Assembly: GCA_963732345.1 (NCBI GenBank)
Contig: CAVSZI010000001.1
Location: forward strand, 62,001-126,000
Direction: 5' to 3'
DNA from: Bog-532 sp963732345
GTDB lineage: Bacteria > Actinomycetota > Actinomycetes > Streptosporangiales > Streptosporangiaceae
Length of the DNA stretch: 64,000 nt
The stretch's first letter is position 1, and each line of letters opens with the position of its first letter. The notes under the pieces are model-generated. The model searched no databases, had not been told where the DNA came from, and worked only from the letters and a program-made list of their open reading frames with translations. Of this stretch, positions 56,406-64,000 are shown in pieces. The position numbers and the translations under genes are program-made.

Positions 56406-57509
56406 ATGCCGACGTTGCGCCGGGTGTCCACGGAGTCGCAGCAGCCGAGGATGCTGCTGGAAAGCGTGAACCCTTATGAGAGCCGCCGGCTCACGGTCGA
56501 GTTCGACGGGGTGACAACCGCCGCCTACCTGCACGACGAAACGTCGACCGTGGCGGCTACCTGGATCGCCAATCACGTGCCCGCCCCGGCCAGCCCGGAC
56601 CCCAGCCGGATCGAGGCCGGGCAGGCGCCCATCATGCCGTCCGGGCACACGAAACTGCCCGAGGGACGACCGCCGATCGAGCCCGGCACGCTGGAGCCGC
56701 TGTGGTTCGAGGAGGGCGACGGGGTGGCCGTCATGGAGAACGGGAAGCTGCTCGCGGCCATCCCCGGCTGGTCCGACGCCCGCCGCGGAATGCCCGGGTA
56801 CAGCCGTGACATCCTCGGTCAGACCCCGTTCGGCTGGTCTCTGGACGACGCCATGGAGGGACTGGGCTCACGGGTCGACCGGGCCCGGGCCTACTGGCGG
56901 TGGCGGAGTGACGAGCGGTCGTGGGGCGTCTTCCAGCAGGCAGTGCTCGGGCATCTGGAGCGGCTCGGCCCCGGTGGGCACTACTGGGACGCGTCGATGG
57001 GGAAGCAGCCGCTGGTGGGCATCTCCGAACGGGCGCCGGACGAGAACCGCCCATACACCGTGCTGTCCACGGTCGGGATGAGCTGCCAGCGGATGCCCGT
57101 GCTGGAGCGGCTCGTCCAGGATCCCGGGTCGTACGCCCGGATCGAGCTCGCGATGGCGACGACCCTGCCGGCCGCCCTGGCCGCGCGGGTCTTCCTGTGG
57201 CTCGCGCCGTACCCGTGGCGCGCGGTCACCTGGTTCGGTCCCGGGCACAGTGTCCGGTGGTGCGACGAGCCCGCTACGTTCCCCCTCGACGGCGGCTACG
57301 AGGCCGTGCTGCTGCTCGACGATCCGGCCGACCTGCCCGGGCCGACCGCTCCGGACCTGTCCGGTTTCTCCTTCGGCAGGGACCCGGTGCGCTGGCTGTG
57401 GGTGCTGCCGATCTCGGAGGAAGAACGGCTGATCGCCAAGGAGCAGGGATCGGCGAGCCTGATCTCCCGGCTCGCTGGGCAGGACCGGAGCTGGGTCGTC
57501 AGCGAGTAA
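56406..57509 (+). CDS. Suppressor-of-fused (SUFU)-domain protein
   Basis: 367 aa. The central and C-terminal part looks like the bacterial SUFU domain: YTVLSTVGMSCQRMPVLERL, YARIELAMATTLPAALAARV, WLWVLPISEEERLIAKEQGS and a final SLISRL. The first 150 residues (VTTAAYLHDETSTVAATWIA; PLWFEEGDGVAVMENGKLLA; GWSDARRGMPGYSRDILGQT) form an extra domain I do not recognise. Bacterial SUFU proteins are often immunity-like or regulatory, but here the gene stands alone between rlmN and cdsA. ATG 56406 is the first in frame. Confidence 0.6.
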   Translation: MPTLRRVSTESQQPRMLLESVNPYESRRLTVEFDGVTTAAYLHDETSTVAATWIANHVPAPASPDPSRIEAGQAPIMPSGHTKLPEGRPPIEPGTLEPLWFEEGDGVAVMENGKLLAAIPGWSDARRGMPGYSRDILGQTPFGWSLDDAMEGLGSRVDRARAYWRWRSDERSWGVFQQAVLGHLERLGPGGHYWDASMGKQPLVGISERAPDENRPYTVLSTVGMSCQRMPVLERLVQDPGSYARIELAMATTLPAALAARVFLWLAPYPWRAVTWFGPGHSVRWCDEPATFPLDGGYEAVLLLDDPADLPGPTAPDLSGFSFGRDPVRWLWVLPISEEERLIAKEQGSASLISRLAGQDRSWVVSE

Positions 57510-57596
57510 GGCCGGGGGCACTGGTCATGGGGCCGGGCGCCCGGCGGGCCCTCCCGGCTCGGTCGAGCCGGTGGCCCCGCGCCCGCCGACCGGTGA

Positions 57597-58547
57597 CTAA
57601 GGGTGGGCGGTTACGAAGACCGCCATCAGGAGCCAGGTCACCGGCGCGGTCACCAGGAGGGAGTCGATCCGGTCCAGGACGCCGCCGTGGCCCGGCAGCA
57701 CCGAGCCCATGTCCTTGATGTGCAGGTCCCGCTTGATCGCGGACTCGGCCAGGTCGCCCACGATGGCGGCGGCGGCGGCCGCGGCACCGACCAGGATGCC
57801 CTGCCAGACGTGCCCGTGCAGCAGCAGGGGGAGCAGGACGGCGCCCGCCGCGAGGCAGAGCAGAACGGAGCCGGCCAGCCCTTCCCAGGTCTTGCTCGGG
57901 CTGATGGTGCGGGCCATCGGGTGCCGGCCCAGCAGGCTGCCGGCGAAATAGCCACCGATGTCACTGCAGACGGTGAGGATCACGAAGAGCAGAACCCTCC
58001 GTGCGCCGTCCGCCGGGGCCAGCATGGCCACGATGAACACCGCCAGCAGCGGCACATAAGCGAGCACGAATACGCCGGCCATGACGTCCCGGAGATAACC
58101 GTCCGTCCCGGCGGGAAGGCGCCAGGCGAGGATCGCCACCACGGTGAGGACAAGCGACGTGAGGACGGCGCGGTCACTCCACCAGTATTCGCAGACCCAC
58201 ATCGCGGTGCCGCCCGCGGCAACCGGGAGGAACGGCGCGTGAATGCCGCGGGAGCCGAGCGATCGGGCCAATTCCCACAGCGCGACAACGGCGGCGGCCC
58301 CCATGAAGATGAGGAAGGTCGCCTTTACCGTGAACAGCGTCAGTACGACAATACCGCCGAGCAATACGCCCACTCCGGCAGCAACGGGGAGGTTACGCCC
58401 TGACCGCGCGGGCCCAGAGCCCCGTTTCGGTTCCGCCACGGCGGGCGTGTCCGCCACGGCGGGCGTGTCCGCCACGGCGGGCGTGTCCGCCACGGCGGGC
58501 GTTCCCGGATACGCGGCGGCTACGTCCGGCCGGTTGCCGTCGTCCAC
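57597..58547 (-). CDS. cdsA: Phosphatidate cytidylyltransferase
   Basis: 316 aa with about eight membrane helices and the CDS signature SPSKTWEGLAGSVLL, then GDLAESAIKRDLHIKDMGSV and LPGHGGVLDRIDSLL. It makes CDP-diacylglycerol from phosphatidic acid and CTP in the membrane. The N-terminus contains four TPAVAD units from an 18-bp tandem array. The GTG at 58547 abuts the frr stop, so it is cotranscribed with and translated after frr. Confidence 0.95.
   Translation of the reverse strand: MDDGNRPDVAAAYPGTPAVADTPAVADTPAVADTPAVAEPKRGSGPARSGRNLPVAAGVGVLLGGIVVLTLFTVKATFLIFMGAAAVVALWELARSLGSRGIHAPFLPVAAGGTAMWVCEYWWSDRAVLTSLVLTVVAILAWRLPAGTDGYLRDVMAGVFVLAYVPLLAVFIVAMLAPADGARRVLLFVILTVCSDIGGYFAGSLLGRHPMARTISPSKTWEGLAGSVLLCLAAGAVLLPLLLHGHVWQGILVGAAAAAAAIVGDLAESAIKRDLHIKDMGSVLPGHGGVLDRIDSLLVTAPVTWLLMAVFVTAHP
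58432..58503 (-). repeat. Four 18-bp tandem units at the start of cdsA
   Basis: TCCGCCACGGCGGGCGTG at 58432, 58450, 58468 and 58486 (last base changed in the fourth), coding TPAVAD units on the minus strand. Confidence 0.92.
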
Positions 58548-59105
58548 CTAGACCTCGAGAAGCTCGGATTCCTTGGTCTTGAGCAGGTCGTCCACCTGAT
58601 CGACGTAGGTCTTGGTGAGCTCGTCGAGTTCGTGGCCCGCGCGGCGGCCCTCGTCCTCGCCCGCTTCACCGTTCTTGACAAGCTTGTCGATCGCGTCCTT
58701 GCCGTGCCGGCGGATGTTCCTGATCGACACGCGGCTCTCCTCGGCCTTGTGCCGGGCGACCTTGATGTATTCCCGGCGGCGTTCCTCGGTCAGCTCGGGG
58801 AAGACCACCCGGATCACCGCGCCGTCGTTGGTGGGGTTGACGCCCAGGTCGCTGTCCCGGATGGACCGCTCGATCGCGGCCATCGAGGACTTGTCGTACG
58901 GCTGGACGATGACCATCCGTGCCTCGGGCAAATGGAACGAGGCGAGCTGGTTCAGCGGCGTGGGCGTCCCGTAATACTCGGCCGTGAGCTTGTTGAACAT
59001 AACCGGATGCGCGCGGCCCGTGCGGATCACACCGAACTCTTCCTTGGCGACCGCTACCGCCTTCTGCATCTTCTCCTCCGCGTCGAGGAGTGTGTCGTCG
59101 ATCAT
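58548..59105 (-). CDS. frr: Ribosome recycling factor
   Basis: 185 aa, normal length. IDDTLLDAEEKMQKAVAVAK, RTGRAHPVMFNKLTAEYYGT, PTPLNQLASFHLPEARMVIV, YDKSSMAAIERSIRDSDLGV and EERRREYIKVARHKAEESRV are all canonical. With EF-G it splits post-termination ribosomes. The ATG at 59105 follows AGGAG by seven bases. The gene lies about 105 bp after pyrH. Confidence 0.97.
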   Translation of the reverse strand: MIDDTLLDAEEKMQKAVAVAKEEFGVIRTGRAHPVMFNKLTAEYYGTPTPLNQLASFHLPEARMVIVQPYDKSSMAAIERSIRDSDLGVNPTNDGAVIRVVFPELTEERRREYIKVARHKAEESRVSIRNIRRHGKDAIDKLVKNGEAGEDEGRRAGHELDELTKTYVDQVDDLLKTKESELLEV

Positions 59106-59210
59106 TGCGGCTCCTGTGGAGGCGAGGGTCTTCTAGGAGTTCACGTTATCCAGGTAAGCGCGAGCGTACCTGCCGCACGGCACGCGGTGGCGGCCGCAGG
59201 CCGGGGCGCG

Positions 59211-59933
59211 TCAGGCGCCCACGGCACACACGAGCGTGCCGACCTTCTCCCCCCGGATGGCCCGCACCACGTTGCCCTGACCAAGCAGGTCGAACACGAC
59301 GATCGGCAGGCCATTGTCCATGCAGAGGCTCACCGCGGTGGCGTCCATGACCTTCAGGCCCCGGCTGAGCACCTCGCCGTAGTCCACCCGGTCAAAGCGG
59401 ACGGCGGCCGGGTTCCGCCGCGGGTCAGCGTCGTAGACGCCATCCACGGCGGTCCCCTTGAGCACCGCCTCGGCGCCGATCTCCAGTGCCCGCTGCGCGG
59501 CACACGTGTCGGTCGAGAAGAAAGGCGCACCGAGCCCGGCGCCGAAGATGACGACCCGTCCCTTCTCCAGGTGCCGGATGGCCTTCCGCGGAATGTAGGG
59601 CTCGGCGACCTGGCCCATGGTGATGGCGGTCTGCACCCGGGTGTCGACGCCCATCTTCTCCAGCACGTCCTGCAGGGCCAGGCAGTTGATCACCGTGCCG
59701 AGCATGCCCATGTAGTCGGCGCGGGCGCGGTCGATGCCGCGCTCCGACAGGGCCGCGCCGCGGAACATGTTCCCGCCGCCGACGACGGCGGCCACCTCGA
59801 CGCCCTCTTTGACCGCCGACACCACTTCGGTCGCAATGTGCGCCACGGCGTCGGGTGAGATGCCGAGCGGCTCGTTACCGGCGAACGCCTCGCCGGAGAG
59901 CTTGAGCACCACCCGCTTCCAGCGCGGATGCAA
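59211..59933 (-). CDS. pyrH: UMP kinase
   Basis: Hexameric UMP kinase of pyrimidine synthesis. The conserved protein begins HPRWKRVVLKLSGEAFAGNE, followed by VVGGGNMFRGAAL, DYMGMLGTVINCLALQDVLE and TDTCAAQRALEIGAEAVLKG. The frame is open to GTG 60107, which has a good GGGAGG, but an intrinsic terminator lies inside that extension (59985-60011). TTG 59933 with GGAG about 11 bases upstream gives 240 aa, the normal family length, so I prefer it. GTG 59984 is another candidate. The upstream start would add about 58 unconserved residues. Confidence 0.93.
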   Translation of the reverse strand: MHPRWKRVVLKLSGEAFAGNEPLGISPDAVAHIATEVVSAVKEGVEVAAVVGGGNMFRGAALSERGIDRARADYMGMLGTVINCLALQDVLEKMGVDTRVQTAITMGQVAEPYIPRKAIRHLEKGRVVIFGAGLGAPFFSTDTCAAQRALEIGAEAVLKGTAVDGVYDADPRRNPAAVRFDRVDYGEVLSRGLKVMDATAVSLCMDNGLPIVVFDLLGQGNVVRAIRGEKVGTLVCAVGA

Positions 59934-59984
59934 GGCCTCGGCCGCTCCATGCGCGGCGACCACGCTCGCGGTCGCCGCGGGCAC

Positions 59985-60011
59985 AAAAAAGGCCCCGGGA
60001 TTCTTCGGGGC
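59985..60011 (-). terminator. Intrinsic terminator between tsf and pyrH
   Basis: On the minus strand: GCCCCG, 8-nt loop, CGGGGC, one C, then TTTTTT. It has a strong stem and a six-base T tract, rare in this genome. It lies within an open frame continuous with pyrH but is placed to end the rpsB-tsf transcript. Confidence 0.8.
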
Positions 60012-60214
60012 TGGGTCACCGATAGCGGCGGACGCCGCCCGGACCGCCGCGGCGGTCGCATCTTCTGCTGGCATTGTGCCGCTCCACGTGCCATCCCGCT
60101 GCTGCACCGAGTGACCTCCCTCTGATCCGCCGCACCGTCTGCCGTGCTGGGTCTGCCGTGCCCGGCCTGCCGTGCCGGCCGGCGGGCAGTGCCCGCCGGC
60201 CAGGTCACGCTTGC

Positions 60215-61051
60215 TCAGGCCTGCCCCACCTGGAAGCGGGCGAAGCCACGCACGGTCACGCCGCTTTCGGCGAGAACCTGCTTGATCGTCTTCTTCTGCT
60301 CCTTGACGAACGGCTGCTCGATGAGCACGACGTCCTTGAAGAAGGAGTTCAGCCGGCCGTCCACGATCCGGGGGATCGCGTGGGCGGGCTTACCCTCCTC
60401 GCGGGTGATCTGCTCGGCGATCCGGCGCTCCTTCTCCACCACGTCCGCCGGGACCTCATCGCGCGTCGCGTACAGCGGCCGCATGGCCGCCACCTGCTGC
60501 GCCAGGTCCCTGGCCACCCCGGCGTCCGGGGTGTCGATCTGGACGAGCACGCCCAGGGTCGGCGGCAGCGCCGCGTCGGAGCGGTGCAGGTAGCTGGCCA
60601 CGTAGCCGCCCTCGAAGCGGGCGAACCGGCCCAGCTCCAGCTTCTCCTTCAGGGAGGCGCTGGCCTCCTCGATGACCTGCTCAGCGGTCTGACCCGGACT
60701 GACCTCGGTGCCCAGCAGGGCCAGCCGGTCGGCCGCGCCGCTGGCCAGCGCCGCCGGCGCGATCTGGCCGGCGAGCTGCTGGAAGAGGTCGGTCTTGGCC
60801 ACGAAGTCGGTCTCGCAGTTGAGCTCGACCAGTACGCCGGCGTCGGTGCCGGAGACCTCGGCCGCCACCAGGCCGTTGGCGGCGGTCCGGGTGGCGCGCT
60901 TGGTGACGTCCTTGGCGCCCTTCAGGCGCAGGATCTCAACCGCGTTCTCGATGTTGCCGTCGGCCTCTTCCAGAGCCCGCTTGCAGTCCATCATCCCGGC
61001 GCCGGTCTGGTCACGAAGCCGCTTTACCTCGGCGGCGGTGAAGTTCGCCAT
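60215..61051 (-). CDS. tsf: Elongation factor Ts
   Basis: 278 aa. ANFTAAEVKRLRDQTGAGMM, DCKRALEEADGNIENAVEIL and LVELNCETDFVAKTDLFQQL are diagnostic. It exchanges GDP for GTP on EF-Tu. The ATG at 61051 follows GAGGGAC. It sits about 175 bp downstream of rpsB in the conserved rpsB-tsf order, and the terminator ahead of pyrH probably closes this unit. Confidence 0.97.
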   Translation of the reverse strand: MANFTAAEVKRLRDQTGAGMMDCKRALEEADGNIENAVEILRLKGAKDVTKRATRTAANGLVAAEVSGTDAGVLVELNCETDFVAKTDLFQQLAGQIAPAALASGAADRLALLGTEVSPGQTAEQVIEEASASLKEKLELGRFARFEGGYVASYLHRSDAALPPTLGVLVQIDTPDAGVARDLAQQVAAMRPLYATRDEVPADVVEKERRIAEQITREEGKPAHAIPRIVDGRLNSFFKDVVLIEQPFVKEQKKTIKQVLAESGVTVRGFARFQVGQA

Positions 61052-61226
61052 GTCCCTCGTCTCACTTTCATCTGTGCACATGTCTGCGTCGCCCGGCCTC
61101 GCTGGCCCGTCGGGCCCGGCGGGCCAGCGGGCCGGTGAGAACCGCCGCCGCGCGTGACCCGCGCCGGGCATGCGGCAGGCCCGGCGCCGTGACGCCGCCG
61201 GGTCCCGCCGATTCCCGCACTGATGC

Positions 61227-62294
61227 CTATTCGGCGCTCTCGCCGGACTCGGCCGAGCTGACCGCGCTCACCGGCTCGCCCTGCTCCGCCTGGGTGCCGT
61301 TGACCACGCTGGCGGTCTCGTCGGCGGCGGGGGCCGGGCTGGCCGCCTCGGCGGCGGCTTCGGCCGGGGCGCTCTCCGCTGTGTCGCTCCCGGCGGGGGC
61401 ACTCTCAGCGGGGGCCGCCTCCGTTGCGGCACCCTCGGCCGTGGCACCCTCGGCCTTGGCACCCTCGGCGGCGGCGCCTTCGGGCTGGGTCGCGGTCCCA
61501 CTTTCGGCGAGCTCGCGCTCCCACTCGGCCAGCGGCTCTTCGCTGCCGACCTCGCCGCCGGGCCGGTCGGCGGACGGCTTCTCCTCGCCGTCGGCGGAAC
61601 CCGCCCGGGCGATCAGGCCGTCGGCCACGGCGTCGGCGACCACCCTAGTGAGCAGGGCAACACTGCGGATGGCGTCGTCATTCCCCGGAATCGGGTAGGT
61701 GACCTCGTCGGGGTCGCAGTTGGTGTCGAGGATGGCCACCACCGGGATACCCAGCTTGCGGGCCTCGCTGACGGCGATGTGCTCCTTCTTGGTGTCGACC
61801 ACCCACACCGCGCTCGGGACCCGCGCCATGTGCCGGATCCCGCCGAGCGTGCGGTCGAGCTTGTCGCGCTCGCGACGGAGGTGCAGGAGCTCGCGCTTGG
61901 TCATGCCGGAGCCGGACACGTCGCTGAAGTCGATCTCCTCGAGCTCCTTGAGCCGCTGGAGACGCTTGAAGACGGTGGAGAAGTTGGTCAGCATGCCGCC
62001 CAGCCACCGCTGGTTGACGTACGGCATCCCCACCCGCCCCGCCTGCTCGGCGATGACTTCCTGGGCCTGCTTCTTGGTACCGACGTACAGGATCGTGCCG
62101 CCGTGGGCGACCGTCTCCTTGATGAACTCGTACGCGCGGTCGATGTAGTCGAGGGACTGCTGAAGGTCGATGATGTAGATGCCGTTGCGCTCGGTGAAGA
62201 TGTAGCGCTTCATCTTCGGGTTCCAGCGGCGAGTCTGGTGCCCGAAGTGAACGCCGCTCTCCAGGAGCTGCTTCATGGTGACGACCGGAGCCAT
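61227..62294 (-). CDS. rpsB: Small ribosomal subunit protein uS2 with long acidic C-terminal tail
   Basis: 355 aa, against about 240-280 usual. The core is normal: VVTMKQLLESGVHFGHQTRR, WNPKMKRYIFTERNGIYIID, GGTILYVGTKKQAQEVIAEQ, RWLGGMLTNFSTVFKRLQRL and DDAIRSVALLTRVVADAVAD. After residue 250 comes a tail of about 100 Ala/Glu-rich residues with EGA/AEGA/AESAPA units, likely disordered. ATG 62294 is preceded by AAAGGAC. Promoter signals should lie in the 62.3-62.68 kb gap shared with the divergent oxidase. Confidence 0.96.
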   Translation of the reverse strand: MAPVVTMKQLLESGVHFGHQTRRWNPKMKRYIFTERNGIYIIDLQQSLDYIDRAYEFIKETVAHGGTILYVGTKKQAQEVIAEQAGRVGMPYVNQRWLGGMLTNFSTVFKRLQRLKELEEIDFSDVSGSGMTKRELLHLRRERDKLDRTLGGIRHMARVPSAVWVVDTKKEHIAVSEARKLGIPVVAILDTNCDPDEVTYPIPGNDDAIRSVALLTRVVADAVADGLIARAGSADGEEKPSADRPGGEVGSEEPLAEWERELAESGTATQPEGAAAEGAKAEGATAEGAATEAAPAESAPAGSDTAESAPAEAAAEAASPAPAADETASVVNGTQAEQGEPVSAVSSAESGESAE

Positions 62295-62678
62295 GCCGGA
62301 GGTCCTTTCGCTCCCGCGCCACGCCGCGAAGGCGCTGACGCTACTCGGTTTGCTTCCTGGCACCCGTACGCACCTGCGGCGGGCCTGGTCAGGCTTGACC
62401 GGGCCCACGGACCGAGCGGTGCGCACCAGCGGGAACCTCGGGGCTCCCGGATGGCTAGCGGGCGCGCGAACTTTTTGTCCGCCGGACGGCGCGGCGCACG
62501 CGTTCGTCTGACGGCCTGCCCAAGTCTACGTGTCTTCTCAGGTAACCTGCCGCCGGATTACCGTGTGGGGTACCCGGGCCAGCGGAACGCGGGCCCGGAG
62601 TGGGCGGCGGGCCCCTGCGGCGGGCCCCGGACTGGGCGGCGGGCCCCGAGTTGGCGGAGACGACGATGGTGGTGGATC
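62295..62678. promoter_or_regulatory. Divergent region between rpsB and the alditol-oxidase-like gene
   Basis: 384 bp without a gene. It contains a GCGAACTTTTTGTCCGCC patch (about 62465-62482) and, near the oxidase, three imperfect copies of a GGGCGGCGGGCCCC unit (62598-62655). An uS2 autoregulatory leader is possible in principle but no known fold was recognised. Confidence 0.35.
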
Positions 62679-64000
62679 ATGAGCGGACAGTCGGCCAACT
62701 GGGCCCGCAACGTGGTGTTCGGCGCCAAGGACCTCCGTGCGCCGTCCAGCGTCGCAGAACTCCAGGAAATCGTCCGCGACGGCGACCAGGTTCGCGCACT
62801 CGGCAGCGGCCATTCGTTCAACCGGATCGCCGACACCACCGGGGTGCTCGTCTCCACGTCCAGCCTGCCGCCCGTGATCGAGATTCTCCCCGGCGGGTCC
62901 GCCGTCAAGGTGGCGGGCGGGGTGCGGCACGGGGAGCTGGCCCAGCCGCTGGACCGGGCCGGCTTCGCGCTGCGCAATCTCGGATCCCTGCCGCATATTT
63001 CGGTCGCCGGGGCGTGTGCCACCGGAACGCACGGCTCAGGGGACGCCAACCAGAGCCTGGCCGCGTCCGTGATCTCACTGGAGATGGTCACCGCCGACGG
63101 TGGGCTGGCCCGGCTGGAGCGCGGTAGTGCGGAGTTCGCGGGTGCGGTAACCGCGCTCGGCGGCCTCGGCATCGTGACGACGCTGGAGCTGGAGATCGTC
63201 CCGGCGTTCGAGGTCAGGCAATTCGTCTACGAGGACATCCCCGCTCCGGCGGTGGTGGCCCACTTTGAGGAGATCTTCTCCAGCGCCTACAGCGTCAGCG
63301 TCTTCACCGACTGGCGCGGCGGCTCCGGCAACCGGGTGTGGCAGAAGCAGCGCGCCGAGGTCCCAGGGCCCGCAGAGTCGGGCGCGGCGGGCTCAAGATC
63401 GGCCGGGTCAGGATCGGCCGGGTCAGGATCAGCGGTGCCCAGGGCGGCGGGCGGCGGTCAGACGTCGTGGCTGGGCGGCCGGCTGGCCGACGGCCCGCGC
63501 CACCCGGTCCCCGGTATGGCCACCGAGAACGCCACCGGGCAGCTGGGCGTGCCCGGGCCGTGGCACGAGCGGCTGCCGCACTTCCGCCTGGCCTTCACCC
63601 CCAGCAGCGGGAAGGAACTCCAGTCCGAATACCTGGTGCCCCGCGAGTTCGGCGTTGCGGCCATCGAGGCGCTGGGCCGCATCGGCGACCACATCGCGCC
63701 CGTGCTCCAGATCAGCGAGATCCGCACGATCGCCGCCGACGACCTGTGGATGAGCATGGCATTCGAGCGCGACGCGGTCGGCTTTCACTTCACCTGGATC
63801 CAGGACGACGCCGCCGTCACGCCCGTCGTGTCCTCGATCGAGGAGGCGCTGGCCCCCTTCGCCGCCCGGCCGCACTGGGGCAAGGTGTTCGGCACGCCGC
63901 CGGAGACGGTGCGTGACCTGTACCCGCGGTGGGAGGACTTCGCGACCCTGCTGCGGCGGTACGACCCGGCCGGGAAGTTCCGCAACGAGTTCGTTGACCG
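62679..64000 (+). CDS. Alditol oxidase / D-arabinono-lactone-oxidase-type flavoprotein (runs off right edge)
   Basis: 440 codons with no stop before the window end. VAO-fold FAD domain: VRALGSGHSFNRIADTTGVL carries the His that binds FAD covalently in AldO, then LPHISVAGACATGTHGSGDA and ALGGLGIVTTLELEIVPAFE. The C-terminal half has FTWIQD, HWGKVFGT and YDPAGKFRNEFVD, matching bacterial alditol (xylitol/sorbitol) oxidases, so only a few residues are likely missing. A Ser/Gly-rich insert (SAGSGSAGSGSAVP) interrupts the middle. The ATG at 62679 follows GGTGG. It should oxidise polyols to aldoses, producing hydrogen peroxide. Confidence 0.87.
   Translation, partial: MSGQSANWARNVVFGAKDLRAPSSVAELQEIVRDGDQVRALGSGHSFNRIADTTGVLVSTSSLPPVIEILPGGSAVKVAGGVRHGELAQPLDRAGFALRNLGSLPHISVAGACATGTHGSGDANQSLAASVISLEMVTADGGLARLERGSAEFAGAVTALGGLGIVTTLELEIVPAFEVRQFVYEDIPAPAVVAHFEEIFSSAYSVSVFTDWRGGSGNRVWQKQRAEVPGPAESGAAGSRSAGSGSAGSGSAVPRAAGGGQTSWLGGRLADGPRHPVPGMATENATGQLGVPGPWHERLPHFRLAFTPSSGKELQSEYLVPREFGVAAIEALGRIGDHIAPVLQISEIRTIAADDLWMSMAFERDAVGFHFTWIQDDAAVTPVVSSIEEALAPFAARPHWGKVFGTPPETVRDLYPRWEDFATLLRRYDPAGKFRNEFVD

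Overview
The window is chromosomal DNA from a very high-G+C actinomycete. Evidence: codon third positions are almost all G or C, GTG and TTG starts are common, and the gene content is actinobacterial. It includes mycothiol biosynthesis (mshB), succinylase-route lysine/peptidoglycan genes (dapC, dapD, dapE), a 7Fe ferredoxin next to dapC, an actinobacterial succinate dehydrogenase operon, and a rpsB-tsf-pyrH-frr-cdsA-rlmN run. The order or family cannot be fixed from sequence alone.

Layout. 1-2.4 kb: start of dapE, an SGNH hydrolase and a decayed IS200/IS605-type TnpB element. 2.4-13.7 kb: HAD phosphatase, universal stress protein, then a potassium-uptake locus (a small membrane ORF, kdpF, kdpA, kdpB, kdpC, a first kdpE, kdpD in two frames, a second kdpE). 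13.7-24.3 kb: LacI, Lrp and LysR regulators, a D-serine-dehydratase-like PLP enzyme, a PHP-domain hydrolase read in frame with the LysR, a PfkB-type kinase lacking its catalytic motif, a frameshifted tag gene and a DivIVA-like membrane protein. 24.4-29.8 kb: LOG protein, dapD, a lysozyme-like protein, fdxA, dapC and a degenerate cysteinyl-tRNA synthetase paralogue. 30.2-35.0 kb: dimethylarginine hydrolase and ornithine aminotransferase (arginine/ornithine catabolism), flavin reductase, DUF6113-like membrane protein, mshB. 35.0-41.4 kb: S9 peptidase and the sdhCAB operon. 41.8-46.7 kb: truncated MarR-GNAT acetyltransferase, small membrane and lipoprotein ORFs, typA, and remnants of an FtsK/EccC-type ATPase. 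46.8-54.9 kb: a signalling island with an RsbW-GAF-PP2C phosphatase divergent from a poly-HAMP hybrid histidine kinase and a response regulator, then a left-handed-helix acyltransferase. 54.9-62.3 kb: rlmN, a SUFU-domain protein, then cdsA, frr, pyrH, tsf and rpsB on the minus strand. 62.7 kb to the end: an alditol-oxidase-like flavoprotein running off the edge.

Three themes stand out. First, at least six conserved genes, including the normally essential sdhA, are broken by what is in every case a one-base deficit. A consensus indel problem in the assembly is the most economical reading, so these genes should not be called dead without read support. Second, the region is full of short tandem repeats (12-30 bp). 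Those inside genes keep frame, and three arrays start in the last codons of a gene and copy its stop codon. Third, several enzyme-family members have lost catalytic features (PfkB without GAGD, CysRS-like without HIGH/KMSKS, a GNAT without its MarR domain), which suggests decay or repurposing. No CRISPR array, tRNA, rRNA or prophage was seen.
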